From a virus: DNA of 45,351 nucleotides. The notes below the pieces were generated by a model that made no database searches, had not been told where the DNA came from, and was given only the letters and a program-made list of their open reading frames with translations. The stretch is from the IMG/VR virus record IMGVR_UViG_3300018421_000053, positions 1 to 45,351 of that record; one strand, written 5' to 3'. The position numbers and the translations under genes are program-made. Below are positions 39,034-45,337 of the stretch, piece after piece. Positions within the stretch are counted from its first letter, which is position 1. Every line of letters starts with the position of its first letter.

Positions 39034-39081
39034 CCAACGGTGTGAGTGAGAGTGACGCAGACAGAGGAGGTCCACCGTTGG
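39034..39081 (-). other. Structured 3' leader element with ACCTCCT in its loop
   Basis: 9-bp stem CCAACGGTG/CACCGTTGG with a 30-nt loop that on the minus strand contains ACCTCCTC, the core of the 16S anti-Shine-Dalgarno sequence. It lies between the AAA+ stop and the terminator, so it is transcribed. Confidence 0.5.
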
Positions 39082-39090
39082 ACTTTTATT

Positions 39091-40083
39091 TTATCGGCCT
39101 CGTTTCATGCAGGTCATTTCTACATAACGTTGCCATTTATTGCCGTTCATTTTTTTGAGATCGGCAATCTTTAGTACCATACGCAAGCTCATTTCACGTA
39201 GCTTACTACGGTTATCAAAAATGAACTCCAGCAATTGATCTTGCTCTTGACTGGAGAACATATATTCTTGCAGCATACCGTCTTTGACGATTTGCTTACA
39301 GCGCAAAAATTTATCACGCATAGTATCTAGCGTCAGATCTAGATAGTGACAACGTGACATGATAGCGTCCAAGTGGTCTTTAATTTTACCACGAGTTGCT
39401 TCAAACTTTAGGTTTGTGATAAAGATAATAGAACCTTTAAACTCAAACCGATCTGGAATTCCTTCACGGCGTAACACTGTACTTTCTGAACGCCAGCTTA
39501 GGAAACGCTTTGGGCTACTGTCTAGTGCAGCCTTTAGCAAGTTGAGGCTAGTTTCATCATACAATACGCTATCACAGTCATCTAGTACAAGTACACTACC
39601 CTCATTGGCATATTCAAAGAGCAGTTTATACAAACCAATGGCAGACGCTGCGCCCTTTTCCATACCATACTTACGACCCGTGTTGCCAGAACCTCCAGAC
39701 ATTTTGTTCATCATTTCAGCTTCACGGATAACTTTCTCAACGCCGTATGATTTGCCAACGCCCGGAGGTCCAGTAACGACCATTCCACGGACAACGCCAT
39801 CACAACTTGCGTAGCTCATGTCTTCTAAAATTTGAAAACGCTCACGCAGACGTTCAATAACTTCTTCATCTGTTTCTTTCTTTTCCTCGGCTTGCAATTC
39901 AATATCGTCTTTAGTTTTTACTTTGATACGAATGTTACGCTCAGGATAACCATTTTCACCAGTACCAGCAACAGTAACAAAACTACCGTTTTTGCCTTTA
40001 CTAACACCTTTTACAAGTGTAAATACTTCATTTGTAATTGGCATTTTATTGTACTCTCCAGTACGGATCAAAACTTTTTGCAT
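39091..40083 (-). CDS. AAA+ ATPase, 330 aa
   Basis: Walker A TGPPGVGKS (104-112), Walker B SVLVLDDCDS, sensor region GSIIFITNLKF and arginines in DAIMSRCHYLDL. A separate N-terminal beta domain of about 90 residues precedes it. The start with GGAGTGAGAG upstream is used; an ATG 13 codons later (MPITNEV) is also possible. Similar ATPases occur near uvsW in marine T4-like phages; the substrate is not known. Early promoter upstream. Confidence 0.85.
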   Translation of the reverse strand: MQKVLIRTGEYNKMPITNEVFTLVKGVSKGKNGSFVTVAGTGENGYPERNIRIKVKTKDDIELQAEEKKETDEEVIERLRERFQILEDMSYASCDGVVRGMVVTGPPGVGKSYGVEKVIREAEMMNKMSGGSGNTGRKYGMEKGAASAIGLYKLLFEYANEGSVLVLDDCDSVLYDETSLNLLKAALDSSPKRFLSWRSESTVLRREGIPDRFEFKGSIIFITNLKFEATRGKIKDHLDAIMSRCHYLDLTLDTMRDKFLRCKQIVKDGMLQEYMFSSQEQDQLLEFIFDNRSKLREMSLRMVLKIADLKKMNGNKWQRYVEMTCMKRGR

Positions 40084-40117
40084 GGTCTCTCACTCCATAA
40101 ATTGTTTCTACACCACT

Positions 40118-40146
40118 TTGATAACACAGTATGAATACCGTGTCAA
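40118..40146 (-). promoter_or_regulatory. Early sigma70-type promoter before AAA+ ATPase
   Basis: TTGACA, 17 bp, TATCAA; the -10 box is weak. Confidence 0.55.
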
Positions 40147-40841
40147 CACTTTTCTTCAATTTTTACGTAATTAAATACAGTTTCTTTACAATTACTGAAT
40201 TTACTTACGTCATGTTGCTTTACTTTACCAGTTAGGGTTATCTGACGAGATTCAAGAATTCCAGCAATGTCAGGTTCTTTATTAAAGAAGAACTTAACAA
40301 TGTTTTCTTCTTGGGTAATACAAGTTACCAAATGTATGCCATACTTTGCAATAAACTTGACGTCTTTAACTAGTACATTAATCCGCATACGTTCGCCAAT
40401 TTTGCCAACAAACTCGCTTTTATTACGCATATCGTCAAACCAATCATCCAGTCCTTGACGTTTTTTCTGGACACGATAACTGTTAGGGAGACTGGCAAGA
40501 ATACTAACGCCAAAAACATCAGTTGTTTCGTTACTAATTACCCTTAGCACACTGTCTTCAAAACTGTTGAGTTTTCCCATAAGTTTCTTAGCAATTAGCT
40601 CATCACGAAAACTATTTCTAATATTAGAAGCTTCAGTATTCACTTCATCAGTAAATTCTGGAAGGCTTATATCTCCTGACAAATATTGCATAACTGCCGT
40701 CTTGTTATCAGTGACGTTTACATCATTTTCGTAGTCATAATATCCATAGCCACTTTTGATAAAGCCTTGTTGGCTATCAACTATGATTGACAATTGAAGA
40801 ACTTGCTCAGTATTAAATGTAGGACCTTTACTGTATTTCAT
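40143..40841 (-). CDS. Hypothetical protein, 232 aa
   Basis: The ATG at 40841 is chosen because it overlaps the upstream stop (TAATG) and GGAGGCAGTG precedes it. Product with FNTEQVLQLSIIVDSQQGFI, a helical middle and a C-terminal beta region (RMRINVLVKDVKFIAKYGIH, GILESRQITLTGKVKQHD) suggestive of a small nucleic-acid-binding barrel. No family confirmed. Confidence 0.7.
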   Translation of the reverse strand: MKYSKGPTFNTEQVLQLSIIVDSQQGFIKSGYGYYDYENDVNVTDNKTAVMQYLSGDISLPEFTDEVNTEASNIRNSFRDELIAKKLMGKLNSFEDSVLRVISNETTDVFGVSILASLPNSYRVQKKRQGLDDWFDDMRNKSEFVGKIGERMRINVLVKDVKFIAKYGIHLVTCITQEENIVKFFFNKEPDIAGILESRQITLTGKVKQHDVSKFSNCKETVFNYVKIEEKC

Positions 40842-41155
40842 TACACTGCCTCCGCTACTGGAGAGCAAGCAACAGCCTGCTCTACTAGGAACTCACGATA
40901 GTCTTCGTCGAGCTCGTTCAACTCTTCTTGCCACTCGTCCCAGGTGATTACCTCAATTGGAAACTCCTTGAATGAGATGTTATTCTCAATGAACTTCGCA
41001 GCAACGAACGCCATAGCATCCTGCGGACGGTCTAGGTCACGAACGATGTACTCGTTACCACCTTTCATCTTCCAGTACGCATTGCCTGAGGCAAAACGGC
41101 CGTCTTCGCTGTGAGCACCATAGTTTTCCAAAATCTGTGTCTTAACTACGAACAT
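40841..41155 (-). CDS. Small early acidic protein, 104 aa, G+C-rich for this genome
   Basis: MFVVKTQILENYGAHSEDGR, then NAYWKMKGGNEYIVRDLDRP and an acidic half (WDEWQEELNELDEDYREFLV). GGAGACAGTC precedes the ATG and a strong early promoter lies upstream. Codons are markedly richer in G and C than those of neighbours, which hints at a different origin. No family recognised. Confidence 0.75.
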   Translation of the reverse strand: MFVVKTQILENYGAHSEDGRFASGNAYWKMKGGNEYIVRDLDRPQDAMAFVAAKFIENNISFKEFPIEVITWDEWQEELNELDEDYREFLVEQAVACSPVAEAV

Positions 41156-41181
41156 GACTGTCTCCTGTTGTCTACATATAT

Positions 41182-41210
41182 AATATAGTGACTACTAACC
41201 TAAATGTCAA
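41182..41210 (-). promoter_or_regulatory. Early sigma70-type promoter
   Basis: TTGACA, 17 bp, TATATT then ATATATG; drives the 104-aa/232-aa pair. Confidence 0.8.
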
Positions 41211-41244
41211 CTGAAAACATCAAAAAAGTTTTCAATGTTTTCAG
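41211..41244. other. Hairpin abutting the early promoter at 41182
   Basis: 10-bp stem CTGAAAACAT/ATGTTTTCAG with a 14-nt loop, directly next to the -35 box. It may end transcription from the 91-aa gene or insulate the promoter; the minus-strand tail is not T-rich, the plus-strand side has T8 farther on. Confidence 0.45.
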
Positions 41245-41260
41245 TGGGTTGTAATTTTTT

Positions 41261-41536
41261 TTACATAGCGTAATTTTTTTTGTAATTGGCTACATCTCGC
41301 AAATACGTATCCTCATTATACGTAGGCATTTTTTGCCAGTATGCAATCTTACGCTCACACACATCTAGTTCTTTGCTTGCACGATGACGCTCTGCAAAGT
41401 CCTCGCTATTTTGTATGATGAATTTTAAGAAAAAGTAATTCTCAAGGTGCTTACAGATCATATTATTAGGATTGTAGCGATATGGATTGAAAGTTGCAGC
41501 ACTGCGTTTCTCATTATCCTGGTAACATAAAAACAT
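41261..41536 (-). CDS. Small early protein, 91 aa
   Basis: The ATG at 41536 follows GAGGAGAGTATA and an early promoter. Product MFLCYQDNEKRSAATFNPYR with a basic helical end (RHRASKELDVCERKIAYWQK). No family recognised. Confidence 0.7.
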   Translation of the reverse strand: MFLCYQDNEKRSAATFNPYRYNPNNMICKHLENYFFLKFIIQNSEDFAERHRASKELDVCERKIAYWQKMPTYNEDTYLRDVANYKKNYAM

Positions 41537-41563
41537 TATACTCTCCTCTGTTAATGTGAGTTT

Positions 41564-41592
41564 AGTATAAAGTCTGAAAATCAATAAATCAA
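41564..41592 (-). promoter_or_regulatory. Early sigma70-type promoter
   Basis: TTGATT, 17 bp, TATACT, 28 nt before the 91-aa start. Confidence 0.65.
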
Positions 41593-41610
41593 GAACAATT
41601 TAGTATAGGT

Positions 41611-42267
41611 TTATAATACTTGTGTTTTTTCGTGTCCTACACGAACTTGTGGGTCTACATAAATGTCAATGCCCAGTTTGTGTGCATCCAAACACCATGA
41701 AACATCTTCACTGCACATGTCTTGTAGTCCATTACCCAAGTCTTGTAGCTTGGGAGCAAACCATGGATACTCCATTTGTTCAAACACGCCACGTTTTATT
41801 AGTACCCAGCCAAATCCAATGTAGTCTGCTTTGAATGCAAATTTACGCTGTTCCATTTCATCTGCAGTAATAAAACGATATGTACCATGTTCACGGAAAT
41901 AATCGTCATCCATGGATTCTACAACAGGTGTTGTGCCTCCAGGTTGACTATACCAACCACTAGCAACGTCACAGTCCATGCTTACTAGTTTATCAAACTG
42001 TTGTGTGTTGAATATAATATCGCTGTCAATCCATAACATATAATCGTAGTGCTGTCCGTTCCATGGCTTTTGATATTTCCCACGTCCAACATCTGCACCT
42101 ACTACTTTGCAACGAGCAAAATTAACCATGCTACTATAAGACTGGCTTAAAACAGGATTGCCACCACGTGATTTAATATGAAAGAATAATGCTAAGAAGT
42201 TTTTTAAAAACTCTCCACTGTATGATGCGCCAGGCATACACAGTACAATTGTTTTACCTTGGATCAT
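41611..42267 (-). CDS. Glycosyltransferase family 2-like, 218 aa
   Basis: GT-A pattern: KTIVLCMPGASYSGEFLKNF at the start, YMLWIDSDIIF with the metal-binding Asp-x-Asp near 96-100, VASGWYSQPGG, GFGWVLIKRGVF and CSEDVSWCLDAHKLG with the probable base. Could modify phage DNA, virion or host surface glycans. Coupled by 4 nt to the 73-aa gene. Confidence 0.82.
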   Translation of the reverse strand: MIQGKTIVLCMPGASYSGEFLKNFLALFFHIKSRGGNPVLSQSYSSMVNFARCKVVGADVGRGKYQKPWNGQHYDYMLWIDSDIIFNTQQFDKLVSMDCDVASGWYSQPGGTTPVVESMDDDYFREHGTYRFITADEMEQRKFAFKADYIGFGWVLIKRGVFEQMEYPWFAPKLQDLGNGLQDMCSEDVSWCLDAHKLGIDIYVDPQVRVGHEKTQVL

Positions 42268-42485
42268 GCAGCACTTTTATACCGTTTGATTGTTTCCTGT
42301 GTCATAACACCAGTAACCCAATTTTCTGCTGCATCTTCTACATAATGATAAGATTTGTTAGGATATTCAATTTCACCAATACGTTTTCCATATTCATAAA
42401 ATTCCACTACTAAGATTTCGTCTGTTAAACCTATAACAGAATCTTTAACATTGTCGTCACTAGAAAAAGTTTTTATAATTTTCAT
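42264..42485 (-). CDS. Hypothetical protein, 73 aa
   Basis: MKIIKTFSSDDNVKDSVIGL, a beta region (DEILVVEFYEYGKRIGEIEY) and a short helix. No family recognised; overlaps the glycosyltransferase start and follows the 263-aa gene by 3 nt. Confidence 0.7.
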   Translation of the reverse strand: MKIIKTFSSDDNVKDSVIGLTDEILVVEFYEYGKRIGEIEYPNKSYHYVEDAAENWVTGVMTQETIKRYKSAA

Positions 42486-42488
42486 TGG

Positions 42489-43280
42489 TTACTCCGGTTT
42501 CGTTAAACTTGCTCTACAAATATACGGCGATTCATTTAATTTGTCAATAATATCTACAGGATCTTCTATTAGTTTTCCAACTTCTAGCATTCCATTGTGA
42601 GCAAAATTTAAAATGCCCATTTCAGTAAATCCAACATCAGTTAATTCTTGTTTGTAAGTTTCATATTTTTGACGAGCGTCTGGATTCATACCTGCAATAG
42701 TGTTTACTCTGTTACTGCCAAATTCATCAAATCCGATTGGAAATTGAAAATTAAATTTAGGAGAAATTCTCATGTCAAGCAATTCAGGTATTCTAGTAGT
42801 ATTTTCATTGAATAAAAATTCTTGCATTAACGGCGCTTCACTTCGATTACCAGTTGCAATCATTGTATTTAAATCTAAATATATTGACCCCCAGGGCACA
42901 GTTGCTACTGCATTTTCTGTATCATTGTTATAATCAAATACTTCAGTGTTGAACCCTTTTACTGGAATTAAATTAATAAAACTCAATTGGTATGACCGTG
43001 TTTTATAATCATCAATAAATGGCACATCGTTTTCAAAAAAATCAACCATTCTAAGATGCGGTGCTCTTATAATTGTTTCCCAATTATGAAATACAATTTG
43101 ATTATATCTTTTTGACATATCAATTTCCCAACTTGCAGACCATGTTTCTTCATCTGTAACCATTTTTTTCAAATTGTAAGATGTTTGTCTATCATCAAGT
43201 ATAGCGTTGGGATCTTGAACTGTCCAATCATCACTAATAGCGTCAGTAAATCCGACTGTAAAAATTAATTTATCGCTCAT
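42489..43280 (-). CDS. Hypothetical protein, 263 aa
   Basis: Aromatic, Asn/Asp-rich, beta-rich (KLIFTVGFTDAISDDWTVQD; SYQLSFINLIPVKGFNTEVF). Late octamer GATAAATA lies 22 nt upstream with AAGG between, so it may be a virion protein. No motif recognised. Confidence 0.7.
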   Translation of the reverse strand: MSDKLIFTVGFTDAISDDWTVQDPNAILDDRQTSYNLKKMVTDEETWSASWEIDMSKRYNQIVFHNWETIIRAPHLRMVDFFENDVPFIDDYKTRSYQLSFINLIPVKGFNTEVFDYNNDTENAVATVPWGSIYLDLNTMIATGNRSEAPLMQEFLFNENTTRIPELLDMRISPKFNFQFPIGFDEFGSNRVNTIAGMNPDARQKYETYKQELTDVGFTEMGILNFAHNGMLEVGKLIEDPVDIIDKLNESPYICRASLTKPE

Positions 43281-43302
43281 TTAAATGCCTTAGTTATGTG
43301 AA

Positions 43303-43310
43303 TATTTATC
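43303..43310 (-). promoter_or_regulatory. Late promoter before 263-aa gene
   Basis: GATAAATA, 22 nt before the ATG at 43280. Confidence 0.45.
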
Positions 43311-43321
43311 ACGATTTGTTA

Positions 43322-43412
43322 TGGCGGAGGCTCAGGGATTCGAACCCTGGGAACGCTTTTGACGTTCGTCGGTTTTCAAGACCGGTGCATTCGACCACTC
43401 TGCCAAACCTCC
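43322..43412 (-). tRNA. tRNA-Ser (anticodon UGA)
   Basis: 91 nt with a long variable arm, anticodon loop CTTGAAA, GGTTCGAATCC T-arm and encoded CCA. 7-bp acceptor stem GGAGGTT type. Reads UCA and related serine codons. Confidence 0.95.
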
Positions 43413-43430
43413 ATAATGGTCATCTATTTA

Positions 43431-44027
43431 CTACTTTACAGTAAAATTGGCTGCAAAAGTCATTCTTTCTTTATCTAAGCCGTGCACCTCAGTTAAATGT
43501 GGCACAAAGGATTCGAATAACAATAACTTACCTGGTTCTGGCGCATATCCAGTTTCTTGTGTTGTTTCCATTTTGTAATTTTTAATTGGAAGTGTGCTAT
43601 GTTTTGTAAAAGGATTTTTAAAAATTGTTCCTGCTGCACCGTCTGGTGCTTTTAAGTAATAGATAGCACTAATGTTCGAGTTAGGATGGGTATGTTCTTC
43701 TTGAAACTGTCCAGGCCCACTAGCATTAATCCATGCATGGTCGCATTTAATTTTAGATGGATGTGCATCTAAATGTTGACAAAATATTTTAATATGTCTC
43801 TCAATGCCTAGTATTAGTTTTCTAAAAGGCTGAGTATTTGCTAAACTCTTTTTATGATAAGACGACTTTACATCACAAAACCAACCGGCTGGCTTTTCTT
43901 CAAGTATATCACCTCTAAGTTCATCACACTTGTTTATTATTTTTTGATGATCGTCTTTGCTCACAACATCATATGCATAATATACAAGGGTTGGAAAATG
44001 AGCATTAATTCCAAAAGGTTTGTTCAT
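43431..44027 (-). CDS. Second 2-oxoglutarate/Fe(II) oxygenase-like protein, 198 aa
   Basis: The core EEHTHPNSNISAIYYLKAPD and LLLFESFVPHLTEV with the late Arg in RMTFAANF match the TIGR02466-type putative oxygenases (His...His...Arg). Different family branch from the PhyH-like gene at 34139. Substrate unknown. It lies between tRNA genes. Confidence 0.8.
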   Translation of the reverse strand: MNKPFGINAHFPTLVYYAYDVVSKDDHQKIINKCDELRGDILEEKPAGWFCDVKSSYHKKSLANTQPFRKLILGIERHIKIFCQHLDAHPSKIKCDHAWINASGPGQFQEEHTHPNSNISAIYYLKAPDGAAGTIFKNPFTKHSTLPIKNYKMETTQETGYAPEPGKLLLFESFVPHLTEVHGLDKERMTFAANFTVK

Positions 44028-44228
44028 TTAACTAAAATGTTTTTGTAACATTTCAATGCGATCTTCTGCTGCCGCCATTTTATCAAGTTCTTCTTGAATC
44101 GCTTCAACAATGTCGCTGTGCTCACCAATACCTACTGATTGATTCATATAAACCATAATGTTTGTTTTTGCACGTTCTAACTCACCTTCGGCGTGCATAC
44201 GTGCTGCTTTGACTAGTTGTTCTTTCAT
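44028..44228 (-). CDS. Small conserved phage protein, 66 aa
   Basis: The ATG at 44228 follows GGAAGAAAAAAA. Helical: EQLVKAARMHAEGELERAKT, then YMNQSVGIGEHSDIVEAIQE. VGIGEH-type small proteins recur in marine T4-like phages. It abuts the oxygenase gene. Confidence 0.75.
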   Translation of the reverse strand: MKEQLVKAARMHAEGELERAKTNIMVYMNQSVGIGEHSDIVEAIQEELDKMAAAEDRIEMLQKHFS

Positions 44229-44266
44229 TTTTTTTCTTCCTTTAAAATAGTATGTGTATATATTAA

Positions 44267-44342
44267 TGGAGCGGACGACCAGATTCGAACTGGCGACATT
44301 TACCTTGGCAAGGTAACGCTCTACCAACTGAGCTACATCCGC
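44267..44342 (-). tRNA. tRNA-Gly (GCC)
   Basis: 76 nt, acceptor GCGGATG/CGTCCGC, anticodon loop TTGCCAA, encoded CCA. Confidence 0.95.
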
Positions 44343-44345
44343 ATA

Positions 44346-44421
44346 TGGTGGAGAATACCGGGATCGAACCGATGACCTATTGAATGCAAATCAATCGCTC
44401 TCCCAACTGAGCTAATTCCCC
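44346..44421 (-). tRNA. tRNA-Ala (UGC)
   Basis: 76 nt, acceptor GGGGAAT/ATTCTCC with the G3-U70 alanine identity pair, anticodon loop TTTGCAT, encoded CCA. Confidence 0.95.
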
Positions 44422-44425
44422 TTTA

Positions 44426-44502
44426 TGGTCTCGGTGAATGGATTCGAACCACCGGTCTCCTGGACCCAAACCAGGCGCTTTACCAGACTAAGCTACACCG
44501 AG
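44426..44502 (-). tRNA. tRNA-Pro (UGG)
   Basis: 77 nt, acceptor CTCGGTG/CACCGAG, anticodon loop TTTGGGT, encoded CCA. Its first 10 nt overlap the end of the CDS at 44493-44693. Confidence 0.95.
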
Positions 44503-44693
44503 CTTTCTTTTGTCATTACACAAACGGCTTGCATACCTTGAGGAAAGTAGCCGTCCATGCCGCCTACATCTACTGATAGTTGCTCCCTTGCTTCAAAACA
44601 TGTGTACATGTCTGGAAAGGTATACTTAGGACCATAAGCATTTACTACCATTGGTTCAGTACCATTCAGTATAATGTAAACTAAAACCCACAT
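44493..44693 (-). CDS. Small protein ending inside tRNA-Pro, 66 aa
   Basis: The ATG at 44693 follows AGGAGAACCACA. Hydrophobic start (MWVLVYIILNG), then YGPKYTFPDMYTCFEAREQL and a second Cys near the end; could be membrane-attached. The TAG stop is formed by bases 8-10 of tRNA-Pro, so mRNA and tRNA processing compete on the same transcript. Confidence 0.7.
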   Translation of the reverse strand: MWVLVYIILNGTEPMVVNAYGPKYTFPDMYTCFEAREQLSVDVGGMDGYFPQGMQAVCVMTKESSV

Positions 44694-44708
44694 TGTGGTT
44701 CTCCTAAT

Positions 44709-44782
44709 TGGCATCGGTGCAGGGAGTCGAACCCCGGCTTTCAGTTTTGGAGACTGACGTGCTACCATAACACTTCACCGAC
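44709..44782 (-). tRNA. tRNA-Trp (CCA)
   Basis: 74 nt, anticodon loop CTCCAAA, T-arm GGTTCGACTCC, encoded CCA. The first acceptor pair is G-U. Confidence 0.92.
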
Positions 44783-44786
44783 ATAA

Positions 44787-44871
44787 TGGTGCGGATAGAG
44801 GGACTTGAACCCCCACGCTGTAAAGCACTAGAACCTAAATCTAGCGTGTCTACCAATTTCACCATATCCGC
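44787..44871 (-). tRNA. tRNA-Leu (UAG)
   Basis: 85 nt with a long variable arm, acceptor GCGGATA/TATCCGC, anticodon loop TTTAGGT, encoded CCA. Confidence 0.95.
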
Positions 44872-44875
44872 ATTA

Positions 44876-44951
44876 TGGTGCTGGATGAGGGACTTGAACC
44901 CCCGACCCACTGATTACAAATCAGTTGCTCTACCAGCTGAGCTAATCCAGC
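44876..44951 (-). tRNA. tRNA-Thr (UGU)
   Basis: 76 nt, acceptor GCTGGAT/ATCCAGC, anticodon loop TTTGTAA, encoded CCA. Confidence 0.95.
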
Positions 44952-44952
44952 G

Positions 44953-45030
44953 TTATCTTCTTACTCTGCAGTTAGGGCACCAATCATTGTGACCTAATTC
45001 GCTTTTACATTCTGTGCATACTTTATTCAT
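44953..45030 (-). CDS. 25-residue zinc-ribbon protein between tRNA genes
   Basis: MNKVCTECKSELGHNDWCPN followed by CRVRR: two Cys-x2-Cys pairs (CTEC and CPNC) 9 residues apart, enough for a minimal zinc ribbon, with a basic tail. TATAAATA lies 6 nt before the ATG. The stop lies 2 nt from tRNA-Thr. Too short to name, but four cysteines and a perfect late promoter argue against chance. Confidence 0.65.
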   Translation of the reverse strand: MNKVCTECKSELGHNDWCPNCRVRR

Positions 45031-45036
45031 AAGCAT

Positions 45037-45044
45037 TATTTATA
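45037..45044 (-). promoter_or_regulatory. Late promoter before the zinc-ribbon gene
   Basis: Perfect TATAAATA, 6 nt before the ATG at 45030, immediately after the tRNA-Ser(GCU) 3' end. Confidence 0.6.
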
Positions 45045-45132
45045 TGGCGGTCGGACTGGGAATCGAACCCAGTCTACCCTTTCAGGTAGTACGGATTAGC
45101 AATCCGCTGCATTACCATCCTGCCCCCCGACC
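45045..45132 (-). tRNA. tRNA-Ser (GCU)
   Basis: 88 nt with long variable arm, acceptor GGTCGGG/TCCGACC (last pair G-U), anticodon loop TTGCTAA, encoded CCA. Confidence 0.93.
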
Positions 45133-45133
45133 T

Positions 45134-45208
45134 TGGCTCCAGATGTAGGGATCGAACCTACGACCAATTGATTAACAGTCAACTGCTCTACCTCTGAGCT
45201 AATCTGGA
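45134..45208 (-). tRNA. tRNA-Asn (GUU)
   Basis: 75 nt, acceptor TCCAGAT/ATCTGGA, anticodon loop CTGTTAA, encoded CCA. Confidence 0.95.
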
Positions 45209-45218
45209 ACGTTAATTT

Positions 45219-45247
45219 ATAATAGTATTTAACCTCTTATTTGTCAA
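45219..45247 (-). promoter_or_regulatory. Early sigma70-type promoter in the tRNA cluster
   Basis: TTGACA, 17 bp, TATTAT, just upstream of tRNA-Asn; likely transcribes the tRNA run below it. Confidence 0.7.
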
Positions 45248-45255
45248 CATTTTTT

Positions 45256-45331
45256 TGGTGCTCCCGGTAGGATTCGAACCTACAGTCGACCCGTTATGAG
45301 CGGGGGGCTTTAACCGTTAAGCTACAGGAGC
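45256..45331 (-). tRNA. tRNA with CAU anticodon (Met or lysidine-type Ile2)
   Basis: 76 nt, acceptor GCTCCTG/CGGGAGC, anticodon loop CTCATAA, encoded CCA. The anticodon stem has 4 good pairs and a C/U mismatch at its outer end. Sequence alone does not separate elongator Met from Ile2; initiator features (three G-C pairs at the stem base, unpaired first base) are absent. Confidence 0.9.
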
Positions 45332-45337
45332 AAATTA

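Noticed and set aside
39078-39158. Plus-strand TTG frame after GAGGAGGT
   Set aside because: Antisense to the AAA+ ATPase gene and without a plausible product; the GAGGAGGT is better read as ACCTCCTC in a minus-strand loop.
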